Positions 13,000-25,595 are shown, numbered from the stretch's first letter. The stretch: 64,000 nucleotides of DNA from Cylicocyclus nassatus (GCA_958299035.1 CATQJL010000223.1:47604162-47668161); one strand, 5' to 3'. Notes: a model not told the origin generated them from the sequence alone. A program made the numbers and translations.

Positions 13000-13677
13000 C
13001 AGGGTGTCCCAAAAAAATGTGAACACTGTTTGATCGTTAATAACTCCGTCGCTTTCACGTATTTCGCCGAGCTTGAGGCACCATTCTGTAGAGCGAGGTT
13101 CAACTTAGATTTATAGTATGGTGCGAATCACCGATCGATGTTCGTTACTGTAGGATACGGTATGAACTTTTACAAGGATTTTAGGCCATTGTAGGCCATA
13201 TTCTGCCCCGGAACAAAACCAAACAACCCAAAAACTTTTATACTTTGGTGATGGAAGACTTTGATTTCGAATATGAAATTCCCATTTTACTGTGATGCTT
13301 CTTTCCAAGGTTATCCCTATCAAAACGTGATAATTGAATTTCTAGCATTTGTCGGAAATGTGACTACACCGTCAAAAAAGCTAAAAACACTCGTAAAAAG
13401 TTGTCTAATGTAATCAGCGCGCACGAAAACCCTAGTATACGATTTTTCAGATTTTTTGAACAAACTTTTGTCAAATGGCATATTTCACTCTAGATCCACA
13501 TGCTGGAAGTTCATACCGTAATCCTACAGTAATGAACAGCGATCGGTGATTCGCTCCATACTACAAATCTAAGTTGAACCTCGCTCCACAGAATGGTGCC
13601 TCAAGCTCGGCGAAAGACGTGAAAGCAACGGAGTTATTAACGATCAAACAGTGTTCACATTTTTTTGGGACACCCTG
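13000..13677. mobile_element. Foldback Tc1/mariner-like MITE, 678 bp, copy A
   Basis: Begins CAGGGTGTCCCAAAAAAATG and ends with its inverse, flanked by TA (12998-12999 and 13678-13679). Long complementary arms include 'ttgatcgttaataactc' and 'tcctacagta' pairs. A related copy lies at 32218-32899 with the same ends and internal order. 'CAGGGTGTCCCA' ends are common among Tc1/mariner-derived MITEs. No transposase remains. Confidence 0.88.
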
Positions 13678-13948
13678 TATAACTTAAACCATTCGAATTT
13701 GACCATTCTAGATTTTGTGGTTAGAGGAACGAATATACCTCAGTTAGGTAACGATTCGGCGGGCTGCTAGTTATTTCACTCTACTCTTGTACTTCGTGTT
13801 AGGACCAGTAGTTCGCGGTGGAGGTGATTATTGAGATAATTGTTCCTCTGCTCAGATTATTATAACAAAAAGAAAGTATGAAGACTCAAATTCTTGTAAG
13901 AAATTCGGAGTGCATGGCTGTCACGTATTCCCTTTTCTGAGGTTTCAG

Positions 13949-14285
13949 GTTTCCATTTTCGAACGAGATTCCCAGAGAATTTCAGAGGGCTTGGTTGTCG
14001 CCACGTTCAACCACTCAGAAGGAAATTTCTTCTGCGTCCACTCCATCCCTTTCTAAGATATTTTCTTCATTCATCACCGTATATAAAAGGATGACTCAAT
14101 ATTTGATGAACGTTTTCCCAACATATTCATCAGATGAAAAGTTCGCTGTCAGCGAGACCAACCTCGTCAGCGTGCTAAACGCCATCGCACACGTTGCAGT
14201 GACGTTTATCGCACACTGTGTGGCTGTTTCCCTAGCATTTGGCTTTCCCATTCATCTCCCCATTTACTCTTTCTTTTTTTGCTGA
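13949..14285 (+). CDS. Probable terminal exon of unidentified membrane protein gene
   Basis: A good acceptor (tttctgaggtttcag) ends at 13948, and the frame after it is open for about 112 codons to TGA at 14283-14285. The translation has sensible composition: a PREFQRAW segment, a Ser/Thr-rich stretch, a charged SSDEKFAVSETN segment, then a strongly hydrophobic ~25-residue stretch (IAHVAVTFIAHCVAVSLAF) suited to a membrane anchor. Codon use is more even than in surrounding AT-rich DNA. I cannot find the upstream exons with confidence; the MITE at 13000-13677 is only 270 bp upstream. Family unknown. Confidence 0.4.
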
Positions 14286-14507
14286 TGGCGAACTTATAGT
14301 AGCTGTCATTCATTATTGACTTGTCAGTTTGTGTATTTACACTATATACGTTTTAGTTTGCAGAAGCGTGGCGCCGAAGTACGACGCGAATTTTTTTTAT
14401 TAACTTCTCAGTCAATGGGCGGGTGTAACCAAGCACATGATTCGATTTCTAAAAATTTTTAAATTTCTATTCCTTTCTATATGTACTAGAAAAAATGATA
14501 AGACGTA

Positions 14508-14721
14508 TCAGGATAAAGGCTGGCCTTGCCTTTACCTGATGTGTAGCGGGGTTACATGAGACTTACTATAATGTTTATTATACAAGTTATATACAAAAGG
14601 GGAAGGGGAAAGGGGAAGAGGGCACCAGCTCCTGCCGGCGGGCGGAGGTCACTGCCAGAGGTTGGCTGTCATCGGCCAACCTCCTTCTCGAGCAGCTGTT
14701 GTGACTAGCTGCATCCCGACA
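14508..14721 (-). repeat. 214-bp repeat, copy 1 (identical to 17964-18177)
   Basis: All 214 bases match the block at 17964-18177, same orientation, 3.4 kb away. On the minus strand the block carries AATAAA near its end and finishes with a short stem (aaaggc...gcctttatcc), which suggests the 3' tail of a retroelement transcribed on that strand. It also contains a ggttggc/gccaacc hairpin. Both copies begin and end at the same bases, which argues for a defined unit rather than random truncation. No clear target duplication is visible. Confidence 0.8.
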
Positions 14722-17700
14722 TCTCCATTCCTTCAGAAAAGCTCGTCCTCGAGCTTGTGATATGGTTGAGGTTTCGAACTGTTGTAGTGGCATCGGCATG
14801 TTCTTCCGGGTAACGTGCGTGAGTTGGAATATGCACGTAATATACGGCGAGAACATACAGATTAAAGTAGTGAGTATGAAGATCGTAAGATTGAGGGTAC
14901 GGATCCAGTAGACTGCGAGCAGTCACGACCTTCACCTAGAACATTTTTTGGGAGTTTGTCTATCAAAATGTGGAAAACATGGTACCAAACAGCTTTACTT
15001 ATTAGTATTGTGAGAGTGAGACTATCAAGAGAATCTGTTAAACAAGGGAGAGTGAAGATCAAAGCTAAATAATTCGCAGAAGTTCTTTTGGTAGCGAAAT
15101 CAAAACGTAGAAGGTGCTTTCACATTAGGTGTTCGATCATGATGTTTTTCGAGAATGCTTCGCCTGTGATGAAAAATTAGAAATTAGTGACTGTTTACAA
15201 TGTTTTTGAGATATTTAGGCTAATATGTACATTAGATAGCCTAACGTTAATTCTACTTTGAGATCTAGAGATTTGGAAAGGAAAGTGAGAAACTACGCTT
15301 TTGAGTGATTGCAGATGAATTTTGGATAGCATCCAAATTTTTTTAAAATGCTTCTTTGCCAGAATCGCTCAGCCTAGAAAATTTAAAACTACTCGTTTGC
15401 CTAGTTTAATGATTGGGTAAAGCTGAATGGCTTTTATTGTTCGGGAAAAGTATTTTGTTTGAAGCATTTTTTTTGTGAAAATTCTTGAAGTTTGGATTCA
15501 GGAATAAGTACATTTGAGTTTCATCCTCAAACTTTGTTTCCTATCTACGGGAGCAGCCAGATTCATGATTCACCAGAAATATTGAGTTTGAGATAACCTG
15601 TCAGAGCCATTCTTTTTAGAGAAATCATATCTCCTCTACCGCTGCGTTTATTTGCGGGGCATTTGCTCTTGTGATGTACCATGAAAATATTGCAAATTGG
15701 TCTATTGTGTATGCGCACGAACCTTAGCTCAAAAGACGAATACCGCTTTATTTTTATTGTTCCGCTGTACACAAATATGTGGTTGCGGGATTTCTTCTGG
15801 TTGCTATAAAATCACTGACTAATTGTCCCTTAGATTGAGGTAGACAGCGTCATAAACAGTGATGCACCACGAAAAAGCATGCAGTAGTTAATTCAGATGA
15901 TTGCGATTAGCGATGCAGTTTAGGAAAACTGGTTCTCACCGTAGAGGATCACAATGAAAATAATCTACCGCTTCAAGTCTTGTGATGGGCGAAAAGATTT
16001 GATTTTTCCAACAAGTGTTCGAACTGACCTGTGGGAAAACGCTCCATCTAATTGTATCCATATGGATAGAGGGGGTCCTAGGACGGGAAGGGGTCATGAA
16101 ACATGCTCTAACAGCGATGTTTCAGAGGTACGAGCATCTCAATATCCTTTTTTTTCATTACATTCGTATCTTTGTTAGAGGGATAATTCAACTCTAACAC
16201 AGCAAAAACTCATATCTGTAAAAGCGCTTTTCGAGCAAATAAGCGACTTCCTTTCGGGTCGGAATTGTCTAAAGATTCGAAAATGTTCGTTCTACTAAGG
16301 AAACTAGTAAACATTTACGTTCTTCAATCTCCTTTACTTAGCATCATGTTCTGTCACAACATGAAGAAAGTTTCCTTTTCTATGACTACTCTACGAAGTT
16401 CGCTATAGATCTATACGAGACCTATCGGTGACAAAAGTGTAAAAAATAGCAAAGTTTTGGCTAAAAAAATGGTTGATTTTTGGAATTGTGCTTAAGGTTT
16501 TCCTGATTTGGATTGTTTTTCATTAGGTGAAAATTACTTCCAAGTTCGAAAAGAATAATAGGATCAGTGGAACTTAAAATTTTGATCTGGAAGATATTCT
16601 AGCACACACTAAAATACGGACTGTTGAAAGAAGAAAAAAAATTGTCTTACATAACAACGAGAAAAATTGTTTGCCTGTTTCTAAAGAAAAAAAAACTATT
16701 TTTTGGACAGTCAAAACCCTCAGTTTGCTGACTACGCCTTATCGCATTGTATGGTCGCAAATCTAATTGAGCTTGTCGATGAATGAGGTGCTGATCGCAG
16801 TTGTCACTGTCGATGCACAGTTTCTCAGCGTCGGACAGCTAGATGCGCCGTAAAGCAAGTGTTGTAAGGGTTATCCGAATATTCAACAGGCGCATAGCGA
16901 TATTTGTCACGGCTCTAAGGTCAGCAGTTGTTAGCTTCTTCAATTGTCACCAAATTTATTGCTATTTTGAATGCGCGCAGACAGTTGCTGGGATCTGTGT
17001 AAAGGATTATGGGAGAGCGAGCTGTATTCACAGAGGGTAATTAATTGACGTCTTTCTGGCGGATTTTGTCCTTCCAGATGCTAGCAGTATATGTAAAGTA
17101 GCTACAATGCGAGCAGTCCAGTCCAAATAAATATTAGATAAGCAGCTAAATTACAAGAAAACACAAAAATTAAATGCAATGCCTAAAACTAATGCTCAAC
17201 AATATTAACTTCCGTGTAAGTATCCCCCTCAGAGATACTAACACTGGGCGCGAGTAAATAATAACTAAAGTAGAAATTTTTAAATCTTATTCGCTTACGT
17301 AAGAGTGTGTCCCACACTTATAGAAGAAAAAATTCAAGTCCAATTATTAGTAAGAAATTTCTCTTGAAGATGAAAATTTGAATAAGTTTTTGATTGGTGA
17401 AATTTGTAGGGCGTATAAAAGGCAATTCTCACTCGCGAGGCATTACCTATGTTTTGCACACCATTGCACATTTACACTGGTAATTTTTTTAGAAAATGCT
17501 GCTAGAATGTGTGTTAAAAACCTAGCTAACGACTAAGGGCGATCATGATACACCTACATGGTCAGAAAAAAAAATGCATTTAAATTCGAAATTGAGTTGA
17601 GCGAGCTAATTATGTATTTTATTTAATTGATTTAGGGATCTGGGACTGCTCGCGCGGACTATTAGAGTTTATCCTTGAAAATTCAATCAAAGATCATTAC

Positions 17701-17963
17701 TAATTTGCGTAATATATTTTTTCGGTACCTTTTTGTTTTTTGAAATTTTAGATTCTCTTCTATGAAAAGTTGTTTTATTTAACAATCACCGCATACTATT
17801 AGTTGGTTATACTATCAAAAAAATTAATAATGACTCACACATTCGTTCGTTGTGACTTTGGGTGGCGTTGTTGTCGATATGGTGAGGGGAAGGTAGGGAG
17901 GGGAGGAATTTTCAAGGAAATTGTTGATTAGAGCTCAAAAAAAATCTTCCCGGGACTTCCATG
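14722..17963. other. Intergenic, no gene recognised
   Basis: AT-rich, with only short overlapping ORFs on both strands (for example 15954-16178 and 16843-17040) that lack splice partners or family resemblance. I see no tRNA box B, rRNA or strong terminal repeats. Confidence 0.35.
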
Positions 17964-18177
17964 TCAGGATAAAGGCTGGCCTTGCCTTTACCTGATGTGT
18001 AGCGGGGTTACATGAGACTTACTATAATGTTTATTATACAAGTTATATACAAAAGGGGAAGGGGAAAGGGGAAGAGGGCACCAGCTCCTGCCGGCGGGCG
18101 GAGGTCACTGCCAGAGGTTGGCTGTCATCGGCCAACCTCCTTCTCGAGCAGCTGTTGTGACTAGCTGCATCCCGACA
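17964..18177 (-). repeat. 214-bp repeat, copy 2
   Basis: Identical in every base to 14508-14721, with different flanks on both sides. Perfect identity in otherwise decayed repeats suggests recent mobility or gene conversion. Confidence 0.8.
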
Positions 18178-21100
18178 GACGCCACATGTTAAAATATTTT
18201 TCAAATATGATATCTGATAACTACTCTTCTAAGAAAAAATTTTAGCAAACTGGGTAACAAAAACTCGTGACAGATTTTCTAGAAAGGGAGCGTGAAATAA
18301 TGCAGTCTGGATGTCGTAGTGCCTCTTAGCCTCGGCAGTGTCTAATTTTTTATCGTCACCATTTCTCTAATATTCATGAAAGACGCTTCCATTCATGGTT
18401 CAGCTTCCAAGCTGATAGATGCTGAAGAGTTTACACACAAATATGGAAAAGAAAAACATACTGATTGACCAACATACATTTGAAAATAGTCGGAATGGTA
18501 TGGTCTGATTCCAAAATTTAAAAAATAAAAGAATGCCAATGAAATCACTAATAAAATTGAGTGCATTTTTTTATTTTTTGTTGTCAAATTTTTTGGCCGA
18601 CATCCAAGCTGTCAAAGTGAAAACAAAGTAAAATGTAAGTTTTTGTTAGCAGCTGTCAATCAGTAGGCCGACGGCTCTGTCCCACTTTTTTCTCCGCTTT
18701 CCTTTCCTTCATGTGTCGATTTACCCCACTGAGTAAGAGACCACAAAGAACCATTTGGCATTCACGTGCCTTATGCTTCTGCGGTTTATGATTTAGTTGC
18801 TTGGTTTTACGATACTAGATAACGTTTGGGGGCTGTCCCGTTTTTTCCAACAGCTATGTAAAGTGGCGCCTCGTTGTGCAATCACACACTCATCAGATAC
18901 GCTAAAGTGTAAGCAAGCTGTTGATCACTAAAAAATAAGTGGAGGCGCCTCTCCGATGGCGCCTTACTCTTTCTTTTTTAGTGATTTTTCGAGTCGAGTT
19001 GAGGATAGTTGTAGAGTTCAGTCTGGCTCCGATTCACTTCAAACATCAGCATTTACCTTTGCGAAATGATCGTTGGGTCCCGCTATTGGTATGAGTGGTA
19101 TTTAAAGTCATAGCACTCCTTCACATTCACATTCCTTGGAAGTTCTCGGCATTTTCCTATGCATCATCACTTTCGCAAACATACATTTACTGCGTCACCA
19201 TTCCTTTCACGGAGATTTTGCAAATACTTGCTCTTTACTGTGCATTTAACTACTATTATCTAATGAAATGGCTCGTTTACTTCGTCCTGAATTCCTATTA
19301 CGCGAAATTACCATTGAGTGTTAAGCAAAGCTATAATATTTCCAGGAGATATATTGTTAAATTGCTTGAATTTTTCCCATGCTGAATCTGAAGTCTTATT
19401 TTTCTCTTATTTTTGACTTTCGCGGGGGACGGAAGAACGGTTTGATGAATACGGTAGTAGGTTTTCAAGCTAATGTTTGCGGTTACACATTTTCCTGGAT
19501 AAAATCATCCATCAGCGTGTAATGATCGTTGGTTGGTTATTGATGTGTGGTAAAACATTGTAGCTCGTCATCTTCAATCATCCTTTCTTCTTCCCCCCCC
19601 CCCTCCTCTCCCCCTTTCGAAAAGGGTTTGCGATATTTTTCGAAGTGATTTTCATCAGTCATCAAATTGCCAAATGACTTGTTCTTGTAAGCAGTTTTTT
19701 CCCGCTATATTTAAATTCAATTCCTTTTGTTGCTAAAGGTTTTTGGGGTCTCGAAAGGCATCTCAAAATTTCTGAATGCGTTCTCCTCCCCCGCCCCCTC
19801 TCCCGGCATCCTTTCCGGAAAAACTTTTTTGGACTCCAAATCTTGGTTCTTTCTGTTTTTAGCTTCAGCTATGTTCGGGAGCGCAAGTAATTACATTTCA
19901 TGCACTTCCATTCTGGAAGATTTCTATGCCATTGCACATATCGTGAAAATTGCCGCAAATGCACACATTAGCAAAGACTAGCCGACTGTACGGTAGCTTT
20001 GGTCATTCACTTACCTCAGCATCATCCTCATCTCTAATACTTTTGCTCGATATCGCCACCCCTGCGAATGCAAAATCATGCGAAGATAACAAAACATGGG
20101 AGCTAGAGGTTTTGATGATTACCCTTATCAGCAGATTCTGCGGCAAAGGCCAGAGGGCAAAGTATCGGCAGTGACGTCGTGTACATCAATGCATTCAAAT
20201 GGCAAGCGAAAGAATGTCTCCTCTATCATCATAATCTCCAATTCAACCTTGGAGACAATATGTTTTCTGCATCGTAAACAATGACGTTCACTCCTTTGAC
20301 ACTTCTCTGGGCTCGCACTTTTTTTCGCTAGCTTCGTAGCTATCATGTGATTGCTATTTATTAAACAAATGAATGACACTTCATTCAGACCCGTTGAGTA
20401 GAAAAATTCATTGATCTTGTTTCTAGGATTGCATCGAGCTAGATTTCGTCGATGCAATGAGTATTATTATCAAAATAGATCGCTTCTGAATCTGAATCGC
20501 TTCTCGCTTTAAGCACTGCAGCGCAACGAAACCTCCAGGCTGTCAATCTGTCAAATTTTTTTTGGAAAAATTCCAAAAGCGATTAATACGCAAGACTACT
20601 AGATAACCCCCAATATAAATAAAAGTTTTTATGAATTTAAATAGCGAGAATTTTGTTCTGAATAGCTAATAGCATAGCGGAAATCCATTCCTATAGATAC
20701 AATAGCTATATCGAATAGTTCACGCATAGGCTCTGAGCTATGAACAAAGGACAATTTTTCATCTAACGCTTCCATTAAATATGTATGATGGAAAAGCAAG
20801 TGCAATTTTTCTTAATTTCTAGCAAGTTTCTTCATTATTTAGGTGCACCATGAGCGCATTAAAAATAAAATAAAATAGTCTCATCTTCGACTCGTGCACG
20901 ATTTTCACCTATGCAGTGAATTTCTGACCTTTTTTTTTTACGTGTCGCAGGTGCTAATTCAGCGTCCAGAATCAATATTCATGCATAAACAAACAAACAT
21001 GATGAAATACCTTTTACTTTTTCATCAGGTGATTGCCAATCTAAATTATGATTCGTTTCGTAATAACAGCATGTTGTATCCCATTCTTTACCTTTGCATT

Positions 21101-21780
21101 ACATAGCTTGAGTGGGAAAACACTGTTTACTTTAAGTCTTTCATTTCATTTTGAAATGTCAGTCACACTTACTCCTTGATCTTCGGAAGAGGTACTTCTA
21201 TGGATGAGTACAAAATAGTGCCAGATACTTCTATTTCAAGGCTCTGCAATCCACCTCTACTTTACATTTTCATGCGATTGTCTCCGATTGAAGACTCCTT
21301 AACAAATCTTTTCTACTAACATAAATTATACTGAATGAATCCTCACGGATGGTCCTGATCTCAGAATTTGGTAACGAGTACTCATAACTTTGCATGCGGT
21401 TCAGTCCACATATTCTCCTCTTGCAAACTACCTCGCCTTGTGGAGTTCCTCGGTGGCAACTTACAGATAAATTTATACTTGAGTATGTTAATGTCAGGAG
21501 CTCTTTTCCTTACTATTCTGTTCATAACAAATTATTTTTCATTGCCTTTTTACTGGGAATGGTCTACAAATCATCATCATTCGTATTATCTCTCGTCATG
21601 TATTTGGGCCGCATATCCGATATGTTGAACGTCGTAATATCGCCTTGATTTGATAATTGATTGCTAAAAATTGTCTCATCATACAGAATCTAATTCTTCA
21701 CAAATTTTCCAAAAACTTGACCTTTTCAGTCTCAATCAGTTGGCCTGAGTTGTAATGTTTTAAAAAAAGAAAACTTTTCA
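18178..21780. other. Intergenic, one hairpin and a few unassigned ORFs
   Basis: A ~70-nt imperfect hairpin lies at 18923-18996 (atcactaaaaaa/ttttttagtgat with an inner ggcgcc/ggcgcc pair). A minus-strand ORF at 20128-20457 (109 codons) has an acidic segment (VELEIMMIEETFF) that could be an exon, but I find no convincing partners. A C11 tract is at 19593-19603. No other feature can be supported. Confidence 0.3.
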
Positions 21781-21783
21781 TCC

Positions 21784-22803
21784 TTCTATGCATATGAAGG
21801 GAAAAAATCAGTGAATCAGCTTCCCATCGAAATAATGCGTTGGATGTATTTGATGCGACTAATTATGTAGATGTAAATGATAAAAGCAGCTTGAGATAGT
21901 TACAAGATGTGTACTATGATGTGATATACATGACTAAAGGACATTTGGAGGATTAATGGTCAATTTTTGGTAGAAAACAAGGTGTCTGTTCTATGCTTGC
22001 GCTACGTCAACTTGATTTTGTTTCGAAGTAAACCGTAATAAGCCTGATTTTCTTTGTTTCGAGCCAACGAGTATAAAACTGAAGGTCTCAATGTCAAAAG
22101 AAGGGTCTCACTGAGTAAATCCGTATTTTAACGAAAAGGGATAACAAAGCTGCAGAATCATAGTGAGTTTGAACTTTATTGTATTTCATTTTTTAGCAGC
22201 CATCTTTTGGCATATTCGTATTCTTGATTGCTGTAATTATGAGTAAGTCTTGAGGATCATAAGTAGTAGAGTAGCATAATTTATTTGCTGTGGGTACTCG
22301 TTCAAATGCAGACCAAGCAGGTATGTTTATACGACTCTCTTGAATATTATATCATCTCCTCATATATCTTTCCATGCATATGAAGGGAAAGAAATAAGTG
22401 AATCATTTCTCATACCCGGACTCATGTGTTGAAAATGTGTTTGTGCATGAATAAGTTGATCATCTCGGGCATATTATACGTTTAGCTAGAATACACAGAT
22501 TGTCACAAGTTCCCCTATGATGTGATAGACGTGGTTAAAGGCCATTGGGAAGATTAATGATCATTTTGAGATAGAAACAAGAGTGCACAAGCTGTTTGCT
22601 CTTTGTTCTTCCCATGTGGCTCATCTGCGTGACAACAATATTATGACATCAAGTCAACGGATGGCCTTTAATGGAAGAATCTTAACGAGTAAATACCCAT
22701 TTTGATGAAAAAGATGGCAATCCTGCAAAATTATTCTGAAATTGGACTTTTGGCACTTCATTTTTTAGCAGCCATCAATTTTGCATATTCGCATTCGTGG
22801 TTG
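21784..22803. repeat. Diverged tandem duplication, ~575-590 bp period
   Basis: Two ordered sets of blocks recur. 'tatgcatatgaaggg' lies at 21788 and 22374, 'tatgatgtgata.ac.tg..taaagg.catt' at about 21912 and 22515, 'gagtaaat.cc.attttaacgaaaa' at 22115 and 22690, and 'catttttagcagccatc' at about 22187 and 22759. The copies are clearly diverged and carry indels. Neither has a conserved ORF, so this is a duplicated non-coding segment or a decayed gene pair. Confidence 0.65.
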
Positions 22804-23257
22804 GTTTAAACGCACAATTATCTCACATTTGAAAGCTTTTTAATTCAAGTGCTGCTTTCTTATGCTTGGTTTTCTCTCGAGAGCATGGACCGATGACGTT
22901 TTGTGATTGTGTTTCGCTTTTGCTTATCGCTTCCAAAGCACTAGTAGTTGCTTCCTGTCCTAGCAACGTTGAGTACTTTCATTGTGCTGCATAACGTCAT
23001 CTTCATCATTTCTTGTTTTATTTGCCTCTTCGAAGATCATATGTCTTCGCATTTTTTATGTTCTTTTGCAAATCACTTGGTCTTGAGAATATCAAATTGC
23101 GGAAATTGCTATGTAGAAAAAGTGATAGTAATTTGATTCGTACAATTTTTATTCCATCGTCACATGTTCTCCTTATGTCCATCACAAATTCTCTGTTATC
23201 CTATTTTTGTCCACGAATTGTTGTTTTGTAGTTCTAACCCATTTCGTTACCAGTAAT

Positions 23258-23265
23258 GTTTTCAG
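23258..23265 (+). promoter_or_regulatory. Probable trans-splice acceptor for the Rho-like gene
   Basis: GTTTTCAG ends seven bases before the ATG at 23273. In nematodes such a TTTTCAG acceptor close to the start codon is the usual site of spliced-leader addition. No cis donor with matching phase was found upstream, so this is the likely 5' end of the mature mRNA. Inference from position and motif only. Confidence 0.5.
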
Positions 23266-23272
23266 AAATTTG

Positions 23273-24904
23273 ATGGAATCTTTAGTGGAGCTTCCAGGAC
23301 AAAGAGTATGTCGTGTCCTGAGCAGCAACGAAAAGAAGGGACGTTTCACAGTGAGTTTTCCTTCAGATCTATGGGTGCAACAAATTTGATCTACGCTCGT
23401 CCATGCCCCGCAATTTCCTTAGGAACTGAGTTAATGTGATAGATTTTCCAATGCTGTTGTTTTGGAATGCGAAAGCAGCAGAAGGCTAGAGAAAGGAAAG
23501 ATTTGTCTCATTTTCCTTTACAATAGATAGCAATTGACAGTTATGCTTTTAACTCAAAAGAAATATGATAAATAGTTTCTATGAAAAATCATTAATCCCC
23601 TCTTCCAGTCATCAGCCGCCACCTACACTTTTTCTCGTCGATCATCTCTCTCCAACCATACGTCCAATTAAGCAGCTTTACAATTTTTTGGGGAGCAAAA
23701 AAATTCAAATGGATTTTCACTGCTTCCCACATTATAATTTAGATGATTACAAAAATTTGACTCAAAAGCCAAACTCAAATGAATAATGGCAAGTAGGAGA
23801 AAAACCAAGTTATTCGCATCTCAATCATCTCTACACTAACTTTATCTGCTATTTTTCTTGTCCTTTTTTCAAATAAATATATTCTGCACCATATAGCTAT
23901 CAATAGCAGATTATGCTAATTCCACACTTAAAAAGAGAATTTGATTATGTAATAAATCCGGATTACTCAGCTTAATTATAGGTCGAAAATTTGAACCATG
24001 TCCGTTGTGCCCTTATCTCTGATAAGGAAAAACTCTGTCTTCTGCAAACGGCAACCACATCCGCACATTTTGATGATGAACATAAATTGGTGAGTTTTTA
24101 GCTCATAGAAATTGGACAATAACATCAAATTTTCAAGTCTGAACTAGTTTTTCAGAACTCCCTTGCATAATAAAAAAAAACTTATTTCCGAAGTTCACAG
24201 AATACCTTTTACTAAAACTCTTTGCTTTATAAGATTTGATATTGAGAATTTAGTTGAAGTGGCTACCTGAATGTGGAAATCTGTGTAGAAATACGCAGAT
24301 TTCCACATTTCCACACTTTCAACCAAATTTTGATCACATAATTGACTTGATTATAGGCAGAAGCAAGATTGACATTGAGTATGAAGGAATCTCCGAGAAA
24401 AACATCTGAAGACCATTATGTTATGCAAGTGATCGAGGTAATTTTAATTTTTTCAATCAAGACCTTGACTTTTCCAATAAAAATTGTCTTTTAAGACTCA
24501 TATCGATGACTGTGAATGTTTTAACTTCGGTGATCCACATGTGATAATTTGTGCAGTAAGCACAGAAGAAAAGTTTAGCTCTTTGGATCGGATAGCTTCC
24601 ATAAGGAAAAAGGTAATCTCTACTTCTACAGTATAAATTCTACATGTTCGAATTCCAGCTGGAATCACATGAATGGGTGTGTCCGATCATTCTCCTCGCA
24701 TACCATTCGGAGCATGAAAGTACCATTTCTTATGATGTAATGAAGGAACTCAAAGAACTGTCAAGAAATCCAAAAATATTCCGTTGTATGGAGGCTACTG
24801 CTTTGAACAGAGTCAGTTTTACTCATTATCTGGGATTTACTCATGTCCTATAGGTCCTTAGCCTTTTTACAACAATTATGGCCCTTATGCTAATCATTTA
24901 CTAG
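23273..24904 (+). CDS. Divergent Rho/Ras-like protein, probable pseudo-GTPase
   Basis: Six exons: 23273-23350, 23982-24089, 24357-24437, 24496-24612, 24659-24811 and 24854-24904. All have GT-AG introns and all are phase 0, giving 195 residues, the usual size of a small GTPase. Residues ~33-55 (VRCALISD..KLCLLQTATT..F) align with the Rho P-loop strand, but GxxxxGK[S/T] is lost. KTSEDHYVMQV (~76-86) resembles switch I after a ~14-residue insertion. The DxxG/switch II segment is missing. DPHVIICAVSTEEKFSSL matches the beta4 region, CPIILLAYHSE replaces NKxD, and MEATAL matches G5. The end is hydrophobic (ALMLIIY) with no CAAX box. If the last 42-nt intron is retained, the C-terminus changes and stops at 24853. 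Probably unable to bind nucleotide, which suggests a scaffold or decoy role. Family placement is by eye. Confidence 0.72.
24272..24307. other. Perfect-armed hairpin inside intron 2 of the Rho-like gene
   Basis: Arms TGTGGAAATCTG and CAGATTTCCACA pair perfectly around a ~12-nt loop. The hairpin lies 50 bp before the exon 3 acceptor at 24356. It could affect splicing or be a decayed terminal repeat; neither is shown. Confidence 0.5.
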
Positions 24905-25028
24905 GACGCATATCATTCAAGCTCATTTTTGTTTCTGGAGAACGTTTACCAACCAACTTAGAAGGCATCCCTGCAAAATTTAGTTTCTGAATACCGATAA
25001 CACATCCCTTTCTTTTTGGAAAAAATGA

Positions 25029-25244
25029 GTGGAAGATAAAACTTCAACAAAAGCGCTCAAATCAGATACTGCATCAATCAGCAAGAATGGTTCACACCAT
25101 TGCAAACCAAAGGATTTTCGCGAAAAAATACAGTATCTAGTTGGCCAGCCCGCTGACTTTTTAAAATTTTTAATGGTGGTTTTCTTGAGTCTAGCTGTGA
25201 TGGTCCTGAAATTTTTTTCAGTCGAGGGGCATGGCATTAGCTAA
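25029..25244 (+). CDS. Possible small single-pass membrane protein or exon
   Basis: Open for 71 codons with no ATG at the 5' end (a GTG follows a TGA), so if real it is probably an exon starting at an acceptor. The translation is polar and Lys/Ser-rich for ~45 residues, then has a clean hydrophobic helix (FLKFLMVVFLSLAVMVLKFF) and a short tail. It lies 125 bp downstream of the Rho-like gene on the same strand. I recognise no family. Upstream exons were not identified. The opposite strand is also open here, so a chance ORF is possible. Confidence 0.3.
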   Translation: MEDKTSTKALKSDTASISKNGSHHCKPKDFREKIQYLVGQPADFLKFLMVVFLSLAVMVLKFFSVEGHGIS

Positions 25245-25595
25245 TCCCTAGCCGAACTTTTCGGATATTTTCCAAGTTTTTGCAAGGTGTAAATGGCAGC
25301 AGTTCTCATACCCTCCCCCCAAATTTCTTTACGACTTAACCCAAAAACTTCAATCCGACACAAATCATAATCTATGAGGAGAAACAAGTCACTGATATAA
25401 AAAATAAACAATGGAATAATACCCAACAATTCAACGTATAAATTTTCATGCATTTGTATTTCTGCGCAGTCGCACATTACAGTTGAATTCTTATATGCTC
25501 TGAAATATATTGAAAACTGTACAGTATTTCTTCTAAAGGCGATATTTCGGTATAAAATAACTCTCTCCTAGAATCTTCTCCGTCACTGCCTTGCA

